A DNA stretch of 64,000 nucleotides from contig NZ_CP150886.1 in the NCBI RefSeq assembly GCF_038050375.1, positions 1,157,318 through 1,221,317 on the forward strand, written 5' to 3'. Below the pieces are notes generated by a model, which ran no database searches, was not told the origin of the DNA, and was given only the letters and a program-made list of their open reading frames with translations. Of this stretch, positions 44,891-52,258 are shown piece after piece; position 1 is the stretch's first letter; every line of letters starts with the position of its first letter. This stretch comes from Okeanomitos corallinicola TIOX110. GTDB taxonomy: Bacteria > Cyanobacteriota > Cyanobacteriia > Cyanobacteriales > Nostocaceae. The position numbers and the translations under genes are program-made.

Positions 44891-46477
44891 TTATTTTAAT
44901 TTATAAATTTCACCTTGATCAACTAATAATTCTCCTGTTAATAAATCTTTGACAGTTGCTAATAGAACTCTGCGATTATCTACTGCAAATAAAACAGATA
45001 TTCTATCAATTCCTGCATCCCCTGGAGGGTTAAGTTTTGCTACACATACCTGTTGATGTTGGGTATCTAAGGAACGATAACTTTCTTGATGTTGGAGAGT
45101 GCTGGAAGTCATTCTTCCTGAAGCATCAAAAGCTATTTCTGTTTGTGACATATCACCCACTTCACCAATATCTAAACGAATTTCTGTTTGTCCATTATTT
45201 GCAGTTTGTAAAGTTAACCATTGAGAACTTTGACAAGGATATTTTGTACCTTTAGTAAATATAGGATGATAAATATAACTTTTGCTGTAATTATCCCATA
45301 AACGAATTGCGTAACTATGACGTAGAAAATCATCTATTGCTGTAATTTGGGTAATTGCTAATGCACCATGACAGACAGCATCAAAGGGTTTATTTAACCT
45401 AACTTTGTTTTTCCCAAAATAAGAAATAATTAATTGCTGAACTGTGGGAATTAAACAACTTCCTCCTACTAATAAAACCTGTTCAATATCATTTTTAGTA
45501 ATACCTTTTCTGAGTGCAAAGGTTAAAACATCATCTAACGCATCGCGTAATTGTTGTAAAAATTGCCGATATTCTAAAATTTCTTCTAATTTTTCCCGGT
45601 TAATTTTTAACTCATAAGACATAAAAGATTCATCATCAAACCAACTTTCGGCAGCAGTTTGATTTTTAGAAAGTTGAATTTTTAAACGTTCAGCAATTTC
45701 TAGGAGGTTCTGATAACCAATTTTACCAATTTGTTCAGGTGTGAGATTTTGAGAACGCAAATAATCATCAACTATCCAAACATCAATATCTTCACCACCT
45801 ACATAAGCTTCTGATTTTGCTAAAACCTCAGCACGTAGATTATGATTCTGATCAGAAGTTGCAACAGTTTTGACTAAACTTAAATCTAAAGTTCCCCCAC
45901 CAAAATCAACCACTAAAATTAATTTACCAGGAGATTTTACAGCATAACCTAAAGCTGCTGCGGTAGATTCATCTATAATAGAAACTTGAGGAACATTTAA
46001 TTTTTGACCTAAATCTCTAAACCAATCTAAATATCGTTCAAAAGCACCAACGGGAACAGTGAAAATTAAATGACTAGGTTCGATATTTTGCTTTTTAATT
46101 TCTTGCCAAATAGTTTGGATAAACAACTCAGAAACAGAAATAGAATCATAACTAATCCCATCTATTTGTATTGGTGGTGGTTGATAATCTCCAGCTAAAT
46201 CACGTTTAAACTTTTTAAATAATCTTTCAGGAGGATAACTTTGAGAAAGTCCTAATCTTTGACTTCTCACACCTTCACCTAAAATAATATTATCAGTTGA
46301 TTTAATAAATAATAAACTAGGAATAACAGGATATTCTAATCTTTCACCTTGAGGAATGACACTAACAAAGATACGGGATAAATTAGGGAAACGTAAACTT
46401 TTAGGTTGTTGAGTGTCAGCTTCCAAAATACTAATTACAGTATTACTTGTACCAAAATCAATTGCAATAGTTGTCAT
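44891..46477 (-). CDS. Hsp70-like ATPase with shortened C-terminal domain
   Basis: A 528-residue actin-fold ATPase of the Hsp70 superfamily. Phosphate 1 is MTTIAIDFGTSNTVISIL, phosphate 2 is LVVDFGGGTLDLSLV (about 188-202) and the adenosine loop is VLLVGGSCLIPTVQ. The nucleotide-binding domain is complete. The C-terminal part (about 385-528) is shorter than a DnaK substrate-binding domain, with no helical lid visible and no EEVD-like tail. It lies 91 bp after the GrpE-like gene on the same strand, which suggests that the pair works as ATPase and exchange factor. Confidence 0.88.
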   Translation of the reverse strand: MTTIAIDFGTSNTVISILEADTQQPKSLRFPNLSRIFVSVIPQGERLEYPVIPSLLFIKSTDNIILGEGVRSQRLGLSQSYPPERLFKKFKRDLAGDYQPPPIQIDGISYDSISVSELFIQTIWQEIKKQNIEPSHLIFTVPVGAFERYLDWFRDLGQKLNVPQVSIIDESTAAALGYAVKSPGKLILVVDFGGGTLDLSLVKTVATSDQNHNLRAEVLAKSEAYVGGEDIDVWIVDDYLRSQNLTPEQIGKIGYQNLLEIAERLKIQLSKNQTAAESWFDDESFMSYELKINREKLEEILEYRQFLQQLRDALDDVLTFALRKGITKNDIEQVLLVGGSCLIPTVQQLIISYFGKNKVRLNKPFDAVCHGALAITQITAIDDFLRHSYAIRLWDNYSKSYIYHPIFTKGTKYPCQSSQWLTLQTANNGQTEIRLDIGEVGDMSQTEIAFDASGRMTSSTLQHQESYRSLDTQHQQVCVAKLNPPGDAGIDRISVLFAVDNRRVLLATVKDLLTGELLVDQGEIYKLK

Positions 46478-46568
46478 AAATAGTAGGTTGGGTTCAAAAA
46501 CCCAACATTAATTATTTATCGGTTTTGTTGGGTTACACTTTGCTTAACCCAACCTACAATATTATCAT

Positions 46569-47123
46569 TTAATTATTATGATCAAATCCTGCGGGAAGAG
46601 TGCGGCTAACTTTTGCAGGATAGAGAACTTGTTCACCATTTTGATAGCCAATAAACCGAATATAAACTAATTCCCCTTCTTGAATATCATCACTATCAGC
46701 TTGATGTAATTGAGGATTATAATTAACCTGTTCCCAAATTTCACCAATAGCAGTATAACCCCAATTAATGATTAAATTATCTAAAGATGTAAATAAAGAA
46801 ACTAGGTTTTTAGCTGGTAAGTCTGGTTTTGTTAAAGCCATTTTTTTGATTGTGGGATAGTTGCTGAGTAAAGTTTGTAATTGGGTAAATGTTTCATTTT
46901 GGAAATCGGTTTTTAATTGTTGAGATTGTTGTTTTAATTCTTCCCGCAGTCGTTGACATTGTAATTCTAAATCTTTAATTTTTTGTTCTGTATTTGTTGA
47001 GGTGATAGGTTGATGATTAGTTAGTGTATTTTTCTGAGTTTCTGAGAATAATATACGCAGAATAATATAAATAATGATTACGAGAATTACAGCAAAAGCA
47101 ATATTATTAATTTGTTCTATCAT
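46569..47123 (-). CDS. Membrane-anchored GrpE-like protein
   Basis: A 184-residue protein: one N-terminal membrane segment (about 9-27), coiled coil (about 45-80) and a C-terminal beta-like part with GELVYIRFIGYQNGEQVLYPAKVSRTLP. The last block mirrors the GrpE beta domain, which normally has GYRxGDRVLRPAxV. GrpE releases ADP from Hsp70; here the next gene is an Hsp70-like ATPase. The frame is open to 47198, but those codons come from a palindromic repeat (47168-47250), so the ATG at 47123 (MIEQINNIAFAV) is the likely start. Standard GrpE is soluble, so the membrane anchor is unusual. Confidence 0.75.
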   Translation of the reverse strand: MIEQINNIAFAVILVIIIYIILRILFSETQKNTLTNHQPITSTNTEQKIKDLELQCQRLREELKQQSQQLKTDFQNETFTQLQTLLSNYPTIKKMALTKPDLPAKNLVSLFTSLDNLIINWGYTAIGEIWEQVNYNPQLHQADSDDIQEGELVYIRFIGYQNGEQVLYPAKVSRTLPAGFDHNN

Positions 47124-47167
47124 GTTATTTATTGATGTTGATGCAGTTAGTTTATTATCCCGGATTT

Positions 47168-47250
47168 CTCGTTCCCAGTCTCCAGAGTGGGAATGCAATT
47201 TTAGAGGTTCTACCTCTTTTTTGCATTACTTGTCAGAGACAAGGAACGAG
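47168..47250. repeat. 83-bp nested palindromic element
   Basis: Outer arms CTCGTTCC (47168-47175) and GGAACGAG (47243-47250), inner arms AATGCAA (47192-47198) and TTGCATT (47221-47227), and a central AGAGGT-tct-ACCTCT hairpin. It is a MITE-like dispersed element sitting between the DUF2997 and GrpE-like genes. Confidence 0.8.
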
Positions 47251-47260
47251 TAATGATTAG

Positions 47261-47473
47261 TTATTGTTGTTGTAAGGTTTGATTTTCGGAAGTTGTAATT
47301 ATCTCATCATCTTGATAATATGCCGGTAATAATTCCTGAGATTCTATTTCACCTAAAGATTGTTCTAAACTTTTTGTAGTTTCCACACAACTAGAACCAG
47401 TTGCATTAAAAACCCGTTCCACAATTTTACCATCTTTACCAATGCGATATTCAATCTTTTGATATTCTGCCAT
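47261..47473 (-). CDS. DUF2997 protein
   Basis: A 70-residue protein with the DUF2997 core: YQKIEYRIGKDGKIVERVFNATGSSCVETTKSLEQSLGEIE. It contains the Gly-Ser-x-Cys turn and a following helix. This small family recurs next to DUF1257 (Ycf35) genes in cyanobacteria; its function is not known to me. It lies 39 bp after the DUF1257 gene and upstream of the GrpE-like gene on the same strand. Confidence 0.8.
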   Translation of the reverse strand: MAEYQKIEYRIGKDGKIVERVFNATGSSCVETTKSLEQSLGEIESQELLPAYYQDDEIITTSENQTLQQQ

Positions 47474-47512
47474 GATGATTTTTCCTTTTTAATAATGTCA
47501 ATAAATCAGAAA

Positions 47513-47887
47513 TTAAACCCATTTACCCACAACAACCCGCACCGTACCATCTGCTAAAACTTCCTCTTCCTCCACATTAAAACCCTCAGTTTGTATAGTT
47601 TCCATCAAAGTTTTATGGGCGTATTTTTGACTAATTTTATTAATAAAATCTTGTTGATTAATTTTCGCTCCCCAAAAATCTGCCACTAATTCATAATTTT
47701 CTCCATTTTTACGAAAACCTAAATCATAACCATTAGATTGCTTAATCACATATTCAGCATGAGTTTTATCACCCATATAACCCCGAACTTGAGAATTTAA
47801 CTCAACTTGATAACCCAACTCTTGCAATATTTGATGGAGAACATCACCATTTTTAATTTGCACCTTAATAGTTGTAAAATGAGACAT
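47513..47887 (-). CDS. DUF1257 protein, Ycf35-like
   Basis: A 124-residue protein of the DUF1257 family, which includes plastid Ycf35. Motifs are MSHFTTIKVQIKNGDVLHQ, LGYQVELN, DLGFRKNGENYELVADFWG, and a C-terminal ADGTVRVVVGKW. Plastid and cyanobacterial homologues are conserved but have no settled function. It sits between the Ycf46-like AAA+ gene (89 bp upstream) and the DUF2997 gene, in a probable operon. Confidence 0.88.
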   Translation of the reverse strand: MSHFTTIKVQIKNGDVLHQILQELGYQVELNSQVRGYMGDKTHAEYVIKQSNGYDLGFRKNGENYELVADFWGAKINQQDFINKISQKYAHKTLMETIQTEGFNVEEEEVLADGTVRVVVGKWV

Positions 47888-47976
47888 AAAAAATCAACTC
47901 CTAATAAAAATCTCTCTTAAACCTCTTCCCTCTGTGTCCTCTGTGTCTCTGTGGTTCGTTTAAATAAATCAAACAT

Positions 47977-49566
47977 TTAATCAACCTCCAAAGGACCCAA
48001 ACCTTGCTGCTGAGAATAAACCTTTAACTCCTCAATTAACAGTGTATCAATAGAAGCCGTTCTTGCGCCAGCTTCCGCAGCCCAGCGTTTTAAACTGGTA
48101 ATTTGTTCCTTAGCAATAGCCGCCAAAGGAACAGTTTCCGATACCGCCGCTAAAATATCTTCTGTGTTAAAATCCCTCCTATTACCAGCGACTAAACTAC
48201 CAAAAGCGCGGTGCATTCCATCAATAATTACTTGTTGAATTTCAGCACCGCTAAAATTTTCGCTATTTTTGGCAAGTCTTTGTAAATCAAATTCTCGCAG
48301 TCGGGAAGGACGGATTTTTTGCAGGTGGACTTTAAAAATATCATGGCGTTCTTTTTCTGTAGGTAAATTGATAAAGAATATTTCATCAAATCTCCCTTTT
48401 CTTAATAGTTCGGCTGGTAATATTTGCACATTATTAGCAGTAGCCACCATAAACACGGGACTGGTTTTTTCTTGCATCCAAGTTATTAACGTTCCAAATA
48501 CTCGGCGCGATGTTCCCGAATCACCATCAACGCCACTATTAATATTACCAAATGCCTTATCTATTTCATCCATCCATAATACACAGGGTGATATTGCTTC
48601 TGCTAATTGAATCATTTGGCGAATGCGATTTTCACTTTCTCCGACTATTCCCCCAAATAATCTACCCACATCTAAACGTAACAATGGTAAACGCCATTCA
48701 TGGGCGATAGTTTTGGCTGATAATGATTTTCCTGTTCCTTGTATTCCTACTAATAAAACGCCTTTGGGGTTGGGTATTCCATAACGTCTTGCTTCTTCGG
48801 TAAAAGCATCTTGACGCATTCTTACCCACTGTTTAAGATTTTCTAAGCCACCGACGTTTTTTAATGATTCATTGGATGTGTAAAATTCTAAGATTCCGGT
48901 TTGTCTAACTGCTTGTTTTTTCTCTTCTAATACTCTATCAATATCTGATTCGTTGACTTGTCCTTTTGCTGCTAAAGCGGCGGCTAATACTCTTCTAATT
49001 CTGGCGCGACTTAATCCTTGACAGGCTTTAATTAATTGTTCTTTTCCTAATCCATTTAAGTTAAGTTTTTCGGGGACTATTAATTGCTGAATTAAATAAT
49101 CAATTTCTTGGATGTTGGGTAAGGGAAAATCAATGACTGTAACTTCTTCTTGTAGTTCTGGGGGAATTGTTAATATATGACTGGTAATTATAAGGGTTTG
49201 GCGTGTGCGTTTGAGTTGACGGGTGAGGTTTTTGATAGCCCGAATAACGGGAGCATTTTTTTCTATTTCGGGGTTTTTGAGGATAAAATGTATGTCTCGC
49301 AATACAAATATTGTGGTTGTATTTTCTGGGGTTTTGGTAATTCTTGATAATGCACCCATGACTGAACCTTTATCAGTTCCGTTGTCATCCCAACCGGTGA
49401 CGATATCCCATAATAATAGTTGTCCTGGTGTCTGGGATATTTGGGTGAGTTGTTGGAGGACTTGTTCTATTGGTTCTTCTTCGACTCCGACTATATATAG
49501 TAGGGGATAGCGGGCGCGAAGCATGAGGTCTATTTGTTGGAGTAGTTGTTGATGGGGGTTATTCAT
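47977..49566 (-). CDS. AAA+ ATPase, Ycf46-like
   Basis: A 529-residue AAA+ protein with a degenerate N-terminal ATPase-like half (about 15-160, PLLYIVGVEEEPIEQVL ... TLIITSHILTIPPEL) and a complete C-terminal module. Walker A is GIQGTGKS (274-281), Walker B is VLWMDEIDKAF (329-339), sensor 1 is VATANN and the Arg-finger region is LRKGRFDEIF. This is the Ycf46 layout; Ycf46 in Synechocystis has been linked to photosynthesis and inorganic carbon use. It begins a run of five same-strand genes ending with the Hsp70-like ATPase. Confidence 0.88.
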   Translation of the reverse strand: MNNPHQQLLQQIDLMLRARYPLLYIVGVEEEPIEQVLQQLTQISQTPGQLLLWDIVTGWDDNGTDKGSVMGALSRITKTPENTTTIFVLRDIHFILKNPEIEKNAPVIRAIKNLTRQLKRTRQTLIITSHILTIPPELQEEVTVIDFPLPNIQEIDYLIQQLIVPEKLNLNGLGKEQLIKACQGLSRARIRRVLAAALAAKGQVNESDIDRVLEEKKQAVRQTGILEFYTSNESLKNVGGLENLKQWVRMRQDAFTEEARRYGIPNPKGVLLVGIQGTGKSLSAKTIAHEWRLPLLRLDVGRLFGGIVGESENRIRQMIQLAEAISPCVLWMDEIDKAFGNINSGVDGDSGTSRRVFGTLITWMQEKTSPVFMVATANNVQILPAELLRKGRFDEIFFINLPTEKERHDIFKVHLQKIRPSRLREFDLQRLAKNSENFSGAEIQQVIIDGMHRAFGSLVAGNRRDFNTEDILAAVSETVPLAAIAKEQITSLKRWAAEAGARTASIDTLLIEELKVYSQQQGLGPLEVD

Positions 49567-49640
49567 TATGTATAAATGGGGGGTTAGTTGTTAGTTTATT
49601 GGGTTTTTTATTTCGCGCAAAGTTGCAAAGAATAATAAAT

Positions 49641-49681
49641 GTCAGAATCAGGATGTCCAGGATTTGAGGATGTACAGGATG
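49641..49681. repeat. Dispersed CAGGATTTGAGGATGTACAGG repeat, forward copy
   Basis: Lies between the AAA+ gene and the FGE-type gene. An inverted copy follows at about 49790-49842. The 340-bp gap otherwise shows no gene, template repeat or RNA feature. Confidence 0.8.
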
Positions 49682-49789
49682 TAATTGTTTGATTATTTGT
49701 TAGTTATTGATGATTAGTATGGAGAAAAGTGAATATTTATGAAGTGAGATGGAAGAATAAATATATGAATCTCATCTATCAATCATCAA

Positions 49790-49842
49790 ATTACAATCCT
49801 GTCAATCCTTTAATCGGTGGATATCCTGATTCAGACAAAAAA
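49790..49842. repeat. Dispersed repeat, inverted copy
   Basis: ATCCTGTCAATCCTTTAATC followed by GGATATCCTGATTCAGAC is the reverse complement form of the repeat at 49641-49681. It lies about 65 bp beyond the FGE-type gene stop. Confidence 0.75.
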
Positions 49843-49906
49843 TTTTCTTGCTACGGGACAGAGGTAAGACAAGGAAAGAGAAAGAAGGAAAAAGCGCATA
49901 GTGTTA

Positions 49907-51037
49907 CTAAGTCCTTGCCGCACCACTACACACAACCCGAAAACCAATAGGGAATCCGTAGCTGTCGTAGGTGTGGAAGCGAAAAGCAGAACGGCAATAA
50001 ACTGGTGCGTCGAACCATGAACCACCGCGCAGCAGTCTTTTGTTAGTATTCTCGCCATCGCTCAACCATGCGCTACCATCTGTCGGCGCACTTTCATAAT
50101 TACTATGCCAATAGTCTTGACACCGCTCCCATACGTTACCGTGCATATCGTATAATCCAAAGTTGTTAGCTACTCCAAAGCCGCCTACTTCTGTTGTTTC
50201 ATCTCTGTAAATTCCTTTAACTGCACCACCATAAGTGCCGTTACCATTATAGTTAGCTAAATCCGTTGTAATCGTCTCTCCAAAGTGAAATGGTGTGGTA
50301 GTTCCCGCTCTACAAGCATATTCCCATTCCGCTTCACTTGGCAGCCTGTAGGTGTTTCCAGTTTTTTGGCTTAACTTTTCACAGAAAGCTACAGCATCAT
50401 TCCAATTAACTCTTTCAACAGGGCGATTACTACCTTTGAAACGAGAAGGGTTAGTTCCCATAATAGTTTGATATTGTGCCTGTGTTACTGGATATTTTCC
50501 CATAAAGAAACTAGGAACTGTAACTTGATGCTGAGGACTTTGCCAATCTTTTCTTCCCGATTCATTTTCTGGTGAACCCATCATAAAACTACCGCCAAGA
50601 ATTACAGCGATTTCCAAATTAACACCATTATCCAAATCTTCTATAAAATATCTAGCTACACACGGCTGGCGCTGAATAATTTCTCCGAGTTTGTTGACTG
50701 TAATTACTTCAATTTGTTCTAGTTTTAAACCTTGTTGATTACGCTTTTGTAATATTTGCTTAATTTTTGGATCTGTTATTTTATTTAATATTAAATAAGC
50801 CGCATCTTGAATATTCCAAGATGTATCTTTTAACCCTGCAATTACTAAATCTAAACCCTGTTCTCCATAATTCAATGCTTGCTCAAGTGCAGCAATTCTC
50901 ACCTTTGCATCTGGATTTTGCAACCGTAATTTTACCCCTTCAATACCACCTAAAACGGCAGCACCTTCCAGTGATGGACTTGGACTATTACCACCAAGCA
51001 CAGCATCGTATTCTCGCGGTTGTTGTGGATTATTCAT
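49907..51037 (-). CDS. HEAT-like plus formylglycine-generating-enzyme-fold protein, probable DGR target
   Basis: A 376-residue protein. Residues about 40-100 look like HEAT/armadillo helices (PDAKVRIAALEQALNYGEQG, DTSWNIQDAAYLILNKI). Residues about 145-376 are an FGE-sulfatase (C-type-lectin-like) domain: GGSFMMGSPENESGR, FMGKYPVTQAQYQ, RLPSEAEWEYACRAG, GLYDMHGNVWE, LLRGGSW, GFRVVC. Cys348 and Cys370 are present. The C-terminal stretch has the marks of a diversity-generating retroelement variable region (separate entry). Such domains are used as binding modules rather than enzymes when diversified. It is upstream of the AAA+/Hsp70 gene set on the same strand and flanked by dispersed repeats. 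Confidence 0.85.
   Translation of the reverse strand: MNNPQQPREYDAVLGGNSPSPSLEGAAVLGGIEGVKLRLQNPDAKVRIAALEQALNYGEQGLDLVIAGLKDTSWNIQDAAYLILNKITDPKIKQILQKRNQQGLKLEQIEVITVNKLGEIIQRQPCVARYFIEDLDNGVNLEIAVILGGSFMMGSPENESGRKDWQSPQHQVTVPSFFMGKYPVTQAQYQTIMGTNPSRFKGSNRPVERVNWNDAVAFCEKLSQKTGNTYRLPSEAEWEYACRAGTTTPFHFGETITTDLANYNGNGTYGGAVKGIYRDETTEVGGFGVANNFGLYDMHGNVWERCQDYWHSNYESAPTDGSAWLSDGENTNKRLLRGGSWFDAPVYCRSAFRFHTYDSYGFPIGFRVVCSGAART
49928..50032 (-). other. Candidate variable region (VR) of a diversity-generating retroelement
   Basis: Residues 337-370 of the FGE-type protein keep the frame LRGGSW ... P ... CRSA ... R ... IGFRVVC but replace the asparagine-rich positions usual in such proteins. Codons 342, 343, 354-360 and 362 read TTC, GAC, TTC, CAC, ACC, TAC, GAC, AGC, TAC, TTC. 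All have C in the third position, as expected if AAC template codons were mutated at their adenines. Codons 354-360 are seven NNC codons in a row, against the T-ending preference of this AT-rich genome. No template repeat or reverse transcriptase was found in the window. Confidence 0.65.
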
Positions 51038-51512
51038 AATTGGTTAATGGTTGGTTTCATGTATGCTGTATATAAAATAGCATATTATTGTCTGATAGCG
51101 AAGCGTGGCGTAAGCCATATCAGGATGTCCAGGATTTAAGGATGTACAGGATGTGATTGTTTGATTATTTGTTGTGTGGTGAATGTTGTGGTTGTCTGAA
51201 TCAGGATGTCCAGGATTTGAGGATGTACAGGATGTGATTGTTTAATTATTTGTTGGGTGTTGATGATTAGTATGAAGAAAGATTAATTTTGAGGAATTGA
51301 CTGTAATTATCAAATCATCATCCTGAAAATCCTCTAATCCTGGTTATCCTGATTCAGACAAAAGGTTAATTTTTATGAATGACCGTAATAATCAATATAT
51401 CATTCACATTTAGTAATCATCAAATAATCATCCTGTTAATCCTATAATCCTGGTTATCCTGATTCAGACATTATGTTACAATCTGAATTGAGAGAAACAG
51501 GAGCATAAAACT
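51038..51512. repeat. Repeat-rich spacer with four dispersed repeat copies
   Basis: Two forward copies (about 51120-51155 and 51195-51236) and two inverted copies (about 51310-51362 and 51419-51472) of the CAGGATTTGAGGATGTACAGG repeat lie between the divergent FGE-type and antitoxin genes. Adjacent inverted copies could form long hairpins. No protein frame was recognised. Confidence 0.8.
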
Positions 51513-51710
51513 ATGCCATTAATCAAAATACCAAGACATTATCTTATATCTCAAGATGAAGATTCAATTACGGTAGATGTACCAGAATCAATGCTATTAC
51601 ATTGGAAAAAAGACTATGAAAAAATTATTCAAGCTAAAGGAATTTTAAAGCATAAAAAAGCAGCAATGTTAGCTCATTTAGATACTCTGCGTCAGGAATG
51701 GGAAGAATGA
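51513..51710 (+). CDS. Antitoxin of a VapBC-like pair
   Basis: A 65-residue protein starting MPLIKIPRHYLISQDEDSITV, with a short beta-like N-terminus and a long charged helix (about 26-64). It is immediately upstream of a PIN-domain toxin gene and overlaps it by ATGA, the usual antitoxin-first arrangement. The sequence does not show a clear AbrB or ribbon-helix-helix motif, so the role rests on size and context. Confidence 0.7.
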   Translation: MPLIKIPRHYLISQDEDSITVDVPESMLLHWKKDYEKIIQAKGILKHKKAAMLAHLDTLRQEWEE

Positions 51711-52090
51711 AATATCTTTATGATACCAATATTTTTATTTACTATCTAGCCGATGATATAACAGTTAATTCATGGTTTACAGAAGAGTTTTTGAATTTGC
51801 ACGAAATTCTAGTTTCACCGATTATCCGTATTGAATTACTGAGTTTTATCGGCTTATCAAAAGAAGAGGAACAGTCTATTGAAGATTTACTATCCCAGTT
51901 TAACACAGTTCCATTATTGCGAGAAATTGAAAATCAGACAATCCAAATCAAACGACAATATAAAATTAAACTTCCTGATCCAATTATCGCCGCTACAGCA
52001 ATAAATCAAGACGCATTTTTAGTAACAAGAAATGTCAGTGATTTTAAAGGAATTACTGGACTAAAGATTGAGAATCCTTTTGTTAGTTGA
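51707..52090 (+). CDS. VapC-like PIN domain toxin
   Basis: A 127-residue PIN-domain RNase. Metal-binding acids are seen in YLYDTNIFIYYL (D6), PIIRIELLSF (E), KLPDPIIAATA (D) and LVTRNVSDF (D). VapC toxins cleave tRNA or rRNA and are neutralised by the cognate antitoxin. The start is the ATG at 51707 overlapping the antitoxin TGA; the frame extends three codons upstream. The pair is bracketed by direct copies of a dispersed repeat (51419-51472 and 52124-52177). Confidence 0.88.
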   Translation: MKYLYDTNIFIYYLADDITVNSWFTEEFLNLHEILVSPIIRIELLSFIGLSKEEEQSIEDLLSQFNTVPLLREIENQTIQIKRQYKIKLPDPIIAATAINQDAFLVTRNVSDFKGITGLKIENPFVS

Positions 52091-52123
52091 TAATGGAGGA
52101 CGATAAAACAACAGCCATTAACC

Positions 52124-52177
52124 ATCAAATAACTATCCTGAAAATCCTATAATCCTGGATATCCTGATTCTGACAAA
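52124..52177. repeat. Dispersed repeat downstream of the toxin gene
   Basis: CATCAAATAACTATCCTGAA-AATCCTATAATCCTGGATATCC-TGATTCTGACA aligns closely with 51419-51472 in the same orientation, so the toxin-antitoxin pair sits between direct repeats. Confidence 0.8.
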
Positions 52178-52258
52178 ATAATTAATTCTTAATAAAAAAG
52201 TATGATTTGAACATAAAAAACCATCAATATTTGTCATTCTCAATAAGTAGTAAAGGTA

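Noticed and set aside
47124-47198. N-terminal extension of the GrpE-like frame (MHSHSGDWEREIRDN...)
   Set aside because: Part of it is encoded by the 83-bp palindromic repeat, and an ATG at 47123 directly precedes the membrane segment.
49567-49906. Possible DGR template repeat or accessory gene next to the variable region
   Set aside because: Read on both strands for an Asn-codon-rich version of the LRGGSW...GFRVVC block; only dispersed repeats were found, and no reverse transcriptase frame exists in the window.
49729-49950. Plus-strand frame overlapping the end of the FGE-type gene
   Set aside because: It runs through an inverted dispersed repeat and antisense to the conserved FGE domain; no family resemblance.
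51038-51512. CRISPR-like array in the repeat-rich spacer
   Set aside because: Copies vary in length, occur in both orientations and lack regular spacers; they match the dispersed repeat family seen elsewhere in the region.
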